In this document: positions 1 to 5,403 of the stretch, piece by piece
Layout: each line of letters starts with the position of its first letter
How positions within the stretch are numbered: position 1 is the stretch's first letter
Assembly: GCA_029865675.1 (NCBI GenBank)
Contig: JARXAU010000188.1
Coordinates: 1 to 5,974 of the forward strand
DNA from: Rhodoferax sp.
Lineage (GTDB): Bacteria > Pseudomonadota > Gammaproteobacteria > Burkholderiales > Burkholderiaceae_C
Reading direction: 5' to 3'
DNA length: 5,974 nt
Notes under the pieces: generated by a model
What the model was told of the DNA's origin: nothing
The model's database searches: none
Seen by the model: the letters and a program-made list of their open reading frames with translations, nothing else
Program-made: the position numbers and the translations under genes

Positions 1-548
1 ACATGGTGTCGTTCGGCGCCGCGCCAGCCCTTGTTTCTTATGTCTGGGTGCTTAAAGGTTTGGGCAAATGGGGATGGTTTGCCGCATTCGTGTACTGCGC
101 TTGCGCCGCCTTGCGCCTGGCCCGCTTTAACGTCAATACCAATGTCGTGGACAAGCGTTACTTTCAGGGCCTGCCTTCGCCCGCTGCTGCTGCCTTGGTG
201 GCTGGTTTCATGTGGTGGTGTACTGACCGTGGAATCCCTGCGGCGAGCGTGTCATGGTTCGCATTCGCTTGGGTGCTTTACGCTGGTCTGACCATGGTCA
301 CCAACGTGCCTTTTTACAGCTTCAAGGACGTGAGCATGAAGCAAAGCGTGCCTTTTGCCGTGATCGTGATGATCGCTTTGGGCATTGCGATCATCAATAT
401 CGACCCGCCAACGGTGATGTTTGGCGTTTTTGTGGCCTACGGTATGAGCGGCTATGTGGTTTACGCCATACGAAAGTTCAAAGGCATCCATACCAGCGTG
501 ATCAGTACCTCTACCGACGAGCCGGATGAGCGCGGCATGCACCGCTGA
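1..548 (+). CDS. pssA: CDP-diacylglycerol--serine O-phosphatidyltransferase, C-terminal part (5' end outside window)
   Basis: This inner-membrane enzyme joins CDP-diacylglycerol and L-serine to make phosphatidylserine, the precursor of phosphatidylethanolamine. The reading frame is open through the left edge, and the ATG at 3 is an internal Met. In the family, the residues just before MVSFGAAPA form the end of the CDP-alcohol phosphotransferase motif (…SLSD), so the catalytic Asp cluster lies just outside the window. Visible, counting from that Met: the conserved VSFGAAPA (2-9), RLARFN (38-43) and FQGLPSPAAA (54-63), and about six hydrophobic helices (roughly 4-18, 23-40, 60-73, 82-98, 116-131, 137-154). 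A short polar tail follows (157-181). The 181 residues fit the C-terminal two thirds of a roughly 270-residue protein. No obvious T-tailed terminator follows the stop. The family call is firm; the active site itself cannot be checked here. Confidence 0.93.
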   Translation, partial: MVSFGAAPALVSYVWVLKGLGKWGWFAAFVYCACAALRLARFNVNTNVVDKRYFQGLPSPAAAALVAGFMWWCTDRGIPAASVSWFAFAWVLYAGLTMVTNVPFYSFKDVSMKQSVPFAVIVMIALGIAIINIDPPTVMFGVFVAYGMSGYVVYAIRKFKGIHTSVISTSTDEPDERGMHR

Positions 549-671
549 TTTGCAGTACCAAGGGTCTTTTCGAAAGCGCGCAAATACTCCGGGCAAGCAA
601 GGCTGAACTTCCTGTCGCGCATCGTAGTGCTCGGTTTGCGCGGAGATGCTTTATGTTTAGGCTGCAAGTAC

Positions 672-699
672 TTGATTTATCACGTTTTTTGGTTAAACT
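672..699 (+). promoter_or_regulatory. Candidate sigma70-type promoter upstream of pbpG
   Basis: TTGATT at 672-677 (4 of 6 to TTGACA) and TAAACT at 694-699 (4 of 6 to TATAAT) are separated by 16 bases in the most AT-rich part of the intergenic region. Transcription would start near 706 and give a leader of about 50 bases before the pbpG start. This is a pattern match only; no start site has been mapped. Confidence 0.45.
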
Positions 700-701
700 G
701 G

Positions 702-740
702 GCGGCGCTCCTTAAGGCGTAGCTCGCCGCGCTGCGAGGA
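702..740 (+). promoter_or_regulatory. pbpG leader: two mutually exclusive hairpins and a GAGGA ribosome-binding site
   Basis: Hairpin A pairs GCGGCG (702-707) with CGCCGC (725-730) around a 17-base loop. Hairpin B pairs CTCGC (723-727) with GCGAG (734-738) around a 6-base loop. They share bases 725-727, so they cannot form together. Hairpin B covers the first three bases of GAGGA (736-740), the only Shine-Dalgarno-like sequence before pbpG. That site lies 14 bases from the TTG start, which is longer than usual. The pairings are exact as read, but regulation through them is inference, and short GC-rich stems arise easily by chance. Confidence 0.3.
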
Positions 741-754
741 CCCGATCATTTCAG

Positions 755-1897
755 TTGGAAGTCAAATTGCATCAAACAATCATTACTTGGGTTTTCGTAG
801 CCGCATCCCTGGTTGTTTGGGCTGGGGCCGACGCTCTGGCAGCGCCAAACGACAAGACCAGTGCCGGCAACGGTAATCGCAGCGCCAGCGCGAAGCTTGT
901 TCCCAAGATGAAGCCGACTGCCAGAGTGAAATCTGCTCCGAAGGCTGTATCAGCCTCTCGACCAAAATCTAATCCCAAGTTAAAGCGGGTTGCTAGAGTG
1001 AAGCCTGCGGTAAAGCGCGAGACCAGACGCATCGCGGTGGCTCCCGCAAAGCCGTCTTTTGGCGAGCTTGCAGGGTTGCACAGCGCCCATGACGACTTGG
1101 CGCTCAGGTCCAGCGTAGCGCTGGTGATTGACCAAGACACCAGGGAGATTTTGCTGCAAAAGAACGAGTCCGCGGTGTTGCCGATTGCCTCTATCACTAA
1201 ACTCATGACCGGTGTGTTGGTGAGCGAAGCAAAGCTGCCCATGGACGAGCTCATTACTATTTCCCAAGCGGACGTTGACACAGAAAAGGGAAGCCGCTCG
1301 CGGCTGGGTGTGGGGACCGTGCTGTCGCGCGGTGAGCTGTTGCACTTGGCATTGATGGCGAGTGAAAACCGTGCCGCACACGCCCTGGGGCGTACTTACC
1401 CGGGTGGTTTGGGCGTATTTGTAAACCTGATGAACGCCAAGGCGAACGCATTGGGCATGCGTGCCACAAGTTACTTCGAACCCACGGGGCTGTCGAGCAG
1501 GAATCAATCCAGCGCCACTGATCTTGCCACTTTGGTGGGCTATGCGTACGGCAACGCAACGTTGCGCGAATTGTCCACCTCGCCGGGTTACGAGGTGGAA
1601 GTTGGGAAGCGTACCCTACGCTACAACAACACCAACCGTTTGGTGAAGAGCCCCGCCTGGGACATTGGCTTGCAAAAGACTGGGTACATCTCTGAGGCAG
1701 GTCAGTGCTTGGTGATGCAGGCCAAAGTGGCCGGTCGCAAGTTGATCATGGTGTTTTTGGACTCCGCTGGAAAGTTCAGTCGGATTGGCGACGCCGAGCG
1801 AGTTCGCCGCTGGGTGGAGTCCAATCCGTCCGCCGTTTCCCCGCGTGGCACGCCTCTGGCCGCTATCACGCTGGAGCCGGAAACCCAACTTAACTAG
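755..1897 (+). CDS. pbpG: D-alanyl-D-alanine endopeptidase, PBP7/PbpG type (serine peptidase S11)
   Basis: A low-molecular-weight penicillin-binding protein that trims peptidoglycan cross-links in the periplasm. All three catalytic motifs of the S11 family are present in order: SITK at 146-149 (nucleophile Ser146, Lys149), SEN at 203-205, and KTG at 308-310. The TTG at 755 is chosen because an in-frame TAA lies at 713-715, no ATG or GTG sits between them, and this start gives a good signal peptide (Lys4, hydrophobic stretch 9-24, likely cleavage after the ALA near residue 29). A Lys/Arg/Pro/Ala-rich linker follows (about 31-100), with 20 basic and only 2 acidic residues in 70. It includes a partly repeated ARVK segment at 56-59 and 80-83. 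The peptidase domain covers roughly 112-355. It is monocistronic by appearance and converges on iclR. DacA-like carboxypeptidase activity is the alternative, but the size and motif spacing fit PbpG better. Confidence 0.92.
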   Translation: MEVKLHQTIITWVFVAASLVVWAGADALAAPNDKTSAGNGNRSASAKLVPKMKPTARVKSAPKAVSASRPKSNPKLKRVARVKPAVKRETRRIAVAPAKPSFGELAGLHSAHDDLALRSSVALVIDQDTREILLQKNESAVLPIASITKLMTGVLVSEAKLPMDELITISQADVDTEKGSRSRLGVGTVLSRGELLHLALMASENRAAHALGRTYPGGLGVFVNLMNAKANALGMRATSYFEPTGLSSRNQSSATDLATLVGYAYGNATLRELSTSPGYEVEVGKRTLRYNNTNRLVKSPAWDIGLQKTGYISEAGQCLVMQAKVAGRKLIMVFLDSAGKFSRIGDAERVRRWVESNPSAVSPRGTPLAAITLEPETQLN

Positions 1898-1898
1898 C

Positions 1899-1925
1899 TT
1901 CGGATGTCGCCCTCAGCGACCCGAA
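1899..1925. terminator. Hairpin in the convergent pbpG/iclR gap, possible bidirectional terminator
   Basis: TTCGG (1899-1903) pairs with CCGAA (1921-1925), and GTCGC (1906-1910) pairs with GCGAC (1916-1920). The loop is CCTCA and there is a two-base AT bulge on the left arm. It begins one base after the pbpG TAG and fills most of the 36-base gap to the iclR stop. There is no T-tract on either side, so it is not a canonical intrinsic terminator. It may mark or protect 3' ends. Confidence 0.4.
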
Positions 1926-1933
1926 AGTGCGGT

Positions 1934-2716
1934 TTAGGTTGCACCCCGGTAACCTAAGGTCTCGGAAATTCCCCGAGCAGTTTCTTTGAGTTTGGGCATC
2001 CACGCATCGTCCATCCGGCCAGAGGGTGACGAGATAGACAACCCTGCCACCAGTTTGGACTGGTCATCGTAAATTCCCGCGGCCATACAGCGCACGCCGA
2101 GTTCAAGTTCCTCGTTGTCACTGGCCTGGCCCGACTGGCGTACCCGCGAGAGCTCACGCTCTAGCGTTGCCAGTTCGGTGATGCTGTTTTTGGTATGTCC
2201 TTGCAGGCCGGTACGCGTGGCATAGGCGCGAATCCGATGCGGGTCATCGGCGGCCAAAAACAATTTTCCCACTGACGTGAGATGCAAAGGCGCACGTCCA
2301 CCAATGGCGCGTACCACTTGCATGCCCGAGCGCTCGCTAAAGGCGCGCTCCACATAAATGATCTCGTCGCCTTGGCGCATGCTTAGGTTGACCGGTTGTT
2401 GGGTGAGCTTGTGCAACTCTCGCATCGGCACGATGGCTGCATCGCGCACATTCAACCGGCCCTTGACCAGATTGCCCAGTTCCAGGAGCCGCATGCCTAA
2501 GCGATAACTGCCCGGCTGGGGGCGATCAGCAAAGCGGCCAAGCACTAAATCGTTCAGGATGCGGTGCGCAGTCGATGGGTGAAGGCCAGCTTTTTCGCTG
2601 ATTTCTTTCAGCGTCATCGCATCTTCACGGGAGGCCAGCACGTCTATCAGTGTGAACATGCGCTCAATTACTTGCACAGAAGGAGCGACGGTGTGGTCTG
2701 GATCAGATCGGTTCAT
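1934..2716 (-). CDS. IclR-family transcriptional regulator
   Basis: A DNA-binding regulator of the IclR family, 260 residues, the usual length. The N-terminal winged helix-turn-helix covers about 11-75, with the recognition helix at HPSTAHRILNDL (46-57). The C-terminal effector domain follows from about 88. It shows family hallmarks: GRAPLHLTSVGKLFLA (140-155) and the stretch SDNEELELGVRCMAAGIYD (199-217), with Cys210 in the ligand-pocket region. The ATG at 2716 lies 4 bases after the bpt stop, with a weak AG-rich GAAGAA just before it. It is therefore probably translated from the aat-bpt mRNA. IclR proteins often control a neighbouring catabolic operon, but none lies beside this one, and the ligand and targets cannot be read from the sequence. 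The family call is firm; the specific role is unknown. Confidence 0.93.
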   Translation of the reverse strand: MNRSDPDHTVAPSVQVIERMFTLIDVLASREDAMTLKEISEKAGLHPSTAHRILNDLVLGRFADRPQPGSYRLGMRLLELGNLVKGRLNVRDAAIVPMRELHKLTQQPVNLSMRQGDEIIYVERAFSERSGMQVVRAIGGRAPLHLTSVGKLFLAADDPHRIRAYATRTGLQGHTKNSITELATLERELSRVRQSGQASDNEELELGVRCMAAGIYDDQSKLVAGLSISSPSGRMDDAWMPKLKETARGISETLGYRGAT

Positions 2717-2720
2717 TTCT

Positions 2721-3479
2721 TCAATTCGTTTGCGCCGTTATGCCGTGCGCGCTCTTCCAGCTCCCGTCGATGAGGAGCTCGGCGGGTTGGTATTGCAGCT
2801 TGTAACTCATTTTGTGACTGTGCTCAATCCAGTAGCCGAGGTACAAAAACTGAAGTTTCAGTTGCCTTACCTGCTCTATTTGCCAAAGTATGTTGTAGGT
2901 GCCATAGCTGGTCCGGGCACTGGGCTCATAGAAGGTGTACACCGCAGACAAGCCGTCCACCAACACATCGAGGATGGACACCATCTTGAGCGCGCCCGCT
3001 TTGCCTTGGCTTGCGGGCTCGCGAAACTCCACCAACCGAGAGTTGACGCGACTTTGCAACAGGAATTGGGTGTACTGGTCCACGCTGTCTTCTTCCATAC
3101 CGCCCCCGGCGTGGCGACGCTGCTGGTAGCGCAGGTAGAGCGCGTAATGTTCGGCCACGTAGCCGAGCTGCAAAACACGCGTCTCTAGGTTCTCGTGCTG
3201 TTTCCATGCCCGCCGCTGGCTTCGGTTTGCTTGGAACGGTGCGGCGAGCACACGCAGCGCCACGCAGGCCTGGCAGCCATCGCAATGGGGACGGTAGGTG
3301 AACATGCCACTGCGGCGAAAACCATCGGCCACCAGCCCTGAATACAAGGTGGTATCGATCAGGTGGCTGGGCGTTGCAACTTGCGATCTGGCCTGTCTGG
3401 CGGGTAGATAACTGCACGCGTAGGGCGCAGTGGAATAGAACTGCAGGGCTTGCAGGGGCAGGTCTTTGAGGAATGTCAT
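2721..3479 (-). CDS. bpt: Aspartate/glutamate leucyltransferase (bacterial ATE family, Bpt)
   Basis: This cytoplasmic enzyme transfers Leu from Leu-tRNA to proteins with N-terminal Asp or Glu, creating a degron for ClpS/ClpAP. It is often annotated as arginyl-tRNA--protein transferase; bacterial members of this short form are leucyltransferases. At 252 residues it is the normal length. Visible family blocks: CSYLPARQARSQVA (22-35), GFRRSGMFTYRPHCDGC (53-69), ARTSYGTYNILWQI (188-201) and YLGYWIEHSHKMSYK (213-227). Cys66, Cys69 and Cys72 form a CxxCxxC cluster and Cys22 is also near the N-terminus. The gene starts 18 bases after the aat stop, with no clear Shine-Dalgarno, which suggests translational coupling, and it runs into iclR with a 4-base gap. 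Pairing with aat supports a shared role in N-end-rule tagging. Confidence 0.95.
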   Translation of the reverse strand: MTFLKDLPLQALQFYSTAPYACSYLPARQARSQVATPSHLIDTTLYSGLVADGFRRSGMFTYRPHCDGCQACVALRVLAAPFQANRSQRRAWKQHENLETRVLQLGYVAEHYALYLRYQQRRHAGGGMEEDSVDQYTQFLLQSRVNSRLVEFREPASQGKAGALKMVSILDVLVDGLSAVYTFYEPSARTSYGTYNILWQIEQVRQLKLQFLYLGYWIEHSHKMSYKLQYQPAELLIDGSWKSAHGITAQTN

Positions 3480-3497
3480 GTCGGACTCATGGGCGGG

Positions 3498-4244
3498 TCA
3501 GTCAGTCAACAAAAGCGGTTTCCAAAGCTCGGGTGAAAAATGCCAATCCATGGCGGGCGCTTTCGCTGCCTGTGCCACTGCAGCGACAAACCTTTCGCGC
3601 TCCATCGGCTTCGCACCCAGTGAGGCCAAGTGGGAGGTATTTTGCTGGCAATCGAGCTGCGCAACACCGTTGTGTTTGCACAAGGCTACCAAGGCGGCAA
3701 GTGCAATTTTGGAGCCATCACTGCGCTCGCTGAACATCGACTCGCCAAACACCGCTTGCCCAATGGCCACGCAGTAGAGCCCGGCCACCAGTTGGCCCTC
3801 TACCCACGTCTCGACGCTGTGGGCCAGGCCTTGGGCGTGCAAGGCGCAATAGGCATCAATGATGGGCGGCAAAATCCAAGTGCCGGTCTGCTTGCCGCGC
3901 GGCGCGTTGGCGCACTTACGGATGACCACTTCAAAAGCGGTGTTTATTCGGATTTCACAACCAGTGTTGATGGCAAACCGTTGAAGTGTCTTGCGCAATG
4001 AGCGGTGCAGCCGGAAATCGGCGACTCGCAGAACCATGCGTGGGTCAGGGCTCCACCACAAAATGGGTTGGCCTTTGCTGTACCAAGGAAAAATGCCTTG
4101 CTCATAAGCAGCTTGCAAGCGAGACACCGCCAAGCTTGCGCCGGCCGCCAGCAGTCCAGGCGCATCAGAATCACTGTTCCACGCGTGTTGCACGGGGGGG
4201 AACGGATCATCCGGCTGGAGCCAGTACAGGGGAGGTAGCGCCAT
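3498..4244 (-). CDS. aat: Leucyl/phenylalanyl-tRNA--protein transferase
   Basis: This cytoplasmic enzyme attaches Leu or Phe from charged tRNA to proteins with N-terminal Arg or Lys, marking them for ClpS/ClpAP. It has 248 residues, normal for the family. Visible motifs: GIFPW (50-54), WWSPDPR (63-69), TWI (122-124), AYCALHAQGLAHSVETW (131-147), FGESMFS (166-172) and LDCQ (197-200). The frame stays open upstream through both tRNA genes into antisense murI. That extension is not coding: family similarity begins at MALPPLYWLQP, so the ATG at 4244 is the start. No Shine-Dalgarno sequence precedes it; the 16 bases upstream end in a T-run. It is the first gene of the aat-bpt-iclR cluster and diverges from tRNA-Pro across 89 bases that hold the candidate control sites. 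Confidence 0.95.
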   Translation of the reverse strand: MALPPLYWLQPDDPFPPVQHAWNSDSDAPGLLAAGASLAVSRLQAAYEQGIFPWYSKGQPILWWSPDPRMVLRVADFRLHRSLRKTLQRFAINTGCEIRINTAFEVVIRKCANAPRGKQTGTWILPPIIDAYCALHAQGLAHSVETWVEGQLVAGLYCVAIGQAVFGESMFSERSDGSKIALAALVALCKHNGVAQLDCQQNTSHLASLGAKPMERERFVAAVAQAAKAPAMDWHFSPELWKPLLLTD

Positions 4245-4294
4245 AAAAATCAGCGGACTGCTCGACGGTGGCCGGAAGTTTCGCAGGGCCGAGC

Positions 4295-4323
4295 ATTCTC
4301 CCGCCTGCGATGGGCGGTTAGAA
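4295..4323 (-). promoter_or_regulatory. Weak candidate promoter for aat-bpt-iclR
   Basis: Read on the minus strand, TTCTAA (4323-4318, 3 of 6 to the -35 consensus) and GAGAAT (4300-4295, 4 of 6 to the -10 consensus) are 17 bases apart. Transcription would start near 4288, giving a leader of about 44 bases. It lies almost exactly on top of the tRNA-Pro promoter in the opposite direction. The match is weak and is offered only because an aat promoter must lie in or upstream of this short region. Confidence 0.2.
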
Positions 4324-4324
4324 T
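4296..4324 (+). promoter_or_regulatory. Candidate promoter for tRNA-Pro
   Basis: The -10 element TAGAAT (4319-4324) matches 5 of 6 consensus bases and lies 9 bases before the tRNA. TTCTCC (4296-4301) is a poor -35 at 17-base spacing. Transcription would start about 4331, so the 5' leader removed by RNase P would be only a few bases. The CGGACA just after the -10 is a GC-rich discriminator of the kind associated with stringent control of stable RNA genes; that last point is inference. Confidence 0.55.
4300..4317. repeat. Perfect 6-6-6 inverted repeat between aat and tRNA-Pro
   Basis: CCCGCC (4300-4305) and GGGCGG (4312-4317) are exact reverse complements separated by six bases. The repeat sits in the spacer between the -35 and -10 elements proposed for tRNA-Pro and for aat on the other strand. 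It has the shape of a dimeric operator, but it could be chance in GC-rich DNA. Confidence 0.35.
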
Positions 4325-4333
4325 CGGACAAGT

Positions 4334-4410
<77 letters not shown>

Positions 4411-4418
4411 CCATTTTT

Positions 4419-4444
4419 GCCAAAGCACCGCCTTTGGCTTTTTT
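4419..4444 (+). terminator. Intrinsic terminator after tRNA-Pro
   Basis: GCCAAAG (4419-4425) pairs perfectly with CTTTGGC (4432-4438) around the loop CACCGC, followed at once by six T (4439-4444). It starts 8 bases after the tRNA-Pro CCA. The T-tail exists only on the + strand, so it should stop tRNA-Pro transcription and not minus-strand read-through from murI. It is the best terminator in the window. Confidence 0.8.
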
Positions 4445-4468
4445 GTTTCCGGCATTTTTTATCCGAAA

Positions 4469-4545
4469 CTGTCCGTAGCTCAGTTGGATAGAGCAACAGC
4501 CTTCTAAGCTGTAGGTCACAGGTTCGATTCCTGTCGGACAGGCCA
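4469..4545 (+). tRNA. tRNA-Arg (anticodon TCT)
   Basis: A full 77-base cloverleaf with encoded CCA (4543-4545). The acceptor stem CTGTCCG pairs perfectly with CGGACAG; the D arm is GCTC-AGTTGGATA-GAGC; the anticodon stem ACAGC/GCTGT frames CTTCTAA with TCT at 4503-4505. The T arm is ACAGG-TTCGATT-CCTGT, and the discriminator is G. It reads AGA and AGG, rare arginine codons in GC-rich genomes. It lies 24 bases after the terminator behind tRNA-Pro, and no T-tailed terminator follows it. Confidence 0.97.
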
Positions 4546-4551
4546 TACCTC

Positions 4552-5370
4552 TCAACCCAGTTCCATAAAACGCGCAGGGGCAGTGCCGGTGAGCCAGCGT
4601 TGGGCTGTGTCCTGCAGTGTGTTGACTGCCCCCGTGGTCCATAGATCGACCCAGGCGCTTGTTTTGTCGCCTGCGGCAATCGCGAAATTCTGCTTGTTTT
4701 CATTGCTGAGCAAACTCCGCGTCCGTTGCGCCACCGGCTGCCCCGCATCCAACAAGCGGACATCGGGGCCAAGCAGCGTTTGCAGTGCGGCTGTGGCAAA
4801 CGCATAGTGGGTGCAGCCCAGCACCACGGTGTCTATGGCGCCGGGCGCAGCGCCAAAGTGGCCCATGCCGCCTGTGTAGCGCGCGCACAGTGCGCGGATT
4901 TGGGATTTGTCGTCGTGCTCTATGGCGGCGGCCAGGCCGTCGCAGGCTTGCAGCACAAAGCGCACTTGGGCGCTCTGCGCCTGTAGCAGCGCCTGAAACT
5001 TGTCGCTCGCCAGCGTGCCGCGCGTGGCCAGCACGCCCACCACACCGGTGCGGCTGTGGGCTGCGGCGGGCTTGAGCGCGGGCTCAATGCCCACGATGGG
5101 CAGCGCCGGGTGTGCGGCGCGCAAGGCGGCTATTGCGGCGGCGGTGGCGGTGTTGCAGGCCACCACCAGCGCGCGCACGCCGTGGCTGCGCACCAGGTAG
5201 TCGCCAATCGCCAAGGAGCGCTGCAGCACATGGGCGACATCCCGTTCCCCATACGGCGCGTGGCCTGCGTCGGACACGTAGACAAAGCGCTCATAGGGCA
5301 GTTCCAGGCGCAAGGCCTGTAACACGCTCAAGCCGCCTACGCCGCTGTCAAAAACGCCAATGGGCTGCAT
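4552..5370 (-). CDS. murI: Glutamate racemase
   Basis: This cytoplasmic enzyme converts L-glutamate to D-glutamate for peptidoglycan stem peptides, without a cofactor, using two cysteines. It has 272 residues, normal length. The N-terminal GVFDSGVGGLSV (5-16) carries Asp8-Ser9; ACNTATA (71-77) carries catalytic Cys72; GCTHYAF (185-191) carries catalytic Cys186 with His188. The DAGHAPYGERD block (34-44) is the family's D-x(4)-PYG segment. The ATG at 5370 is chosen because the protein then starts right at the conserved first strand. No Shine-Dalgarno is visible before it; the upstream bases are C-rich. It follows the fumarase gene by 33 bases on the same strand and is probably co-transcribed. 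Its stop is 6 bases from the 3' end of the convergent tRNA-Arg, leaving no room for a separate terminator. Confidence 0.96.
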   Translation of the reverse strand: MQPIGVFDSGVGGLSVLQALRLELPYERFVYVSDAGHAPYGERDVAHVLQRSLAIGDYLVRSHGVRALVVACNTATAAAIAALRAAHPALPIVGIEPALKPAAAHSRTGVVGVLATRGTLASDKFQALLQAQSAQVRFVLQACDGLAAAIEHDDKSQIRALCARYTGGMGHFGAAPGAIDTVVLGCTHYAFATAALQTLLGPDVRLLDAGQPVAQRTRSLLSNENKQNFAIAAGDKTSAWVDLWTTGAVNTLQDTAQRWLTGTAPARFMELG

Positions 5371-5403
5371 GGGGCCGGGAAGGGGACGCAGACCAGTTGG
5401 GCG

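Noticed and set aside
252..667. Minus-strand frames of 114 and 68 codons across the pssA 3' end and the following gap.
   Set aside because: They are mostly antisense to pssA; the part in the gap is too short and has no recognisable features.
549..671. Search for a pssA terminator, small RNA or leader peptide in the first part of the pssA-pbpG gap.
   Set aside because: Only a four-base-pair CTTT/AAAG hairpin is visible, with no T-tail and no convincing small coding frame.
772..1507. Two long minus-strand open frames (169 and 175 codons) inside pbpG.
   Set aside because: They are antisense to a gene with all catalytic motifs, overlap each other, and resemble no protein I recognise.
2652..3188. 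A 178-codon plus-strand frame across the iclR start and bpt.
   Set aside because: It lies antisense to two well-supported genes and resembles the frame mirror of bpt codons, not a protein family.
3476..3490. A four-codon ATG-to-TGA mini-frame on the minus strand that overlaps the bpt start as ATGA.
   Set aside because: It could in principle aid coupling, but it has no Shine-Dalgarno and such short frames are common by chance.
3630..4001. A 123-codon plus-strand frame within aat.
   Set aside because: It is antisense to conserved aat motifs and has no recognisable domain or ribosome-binding site.
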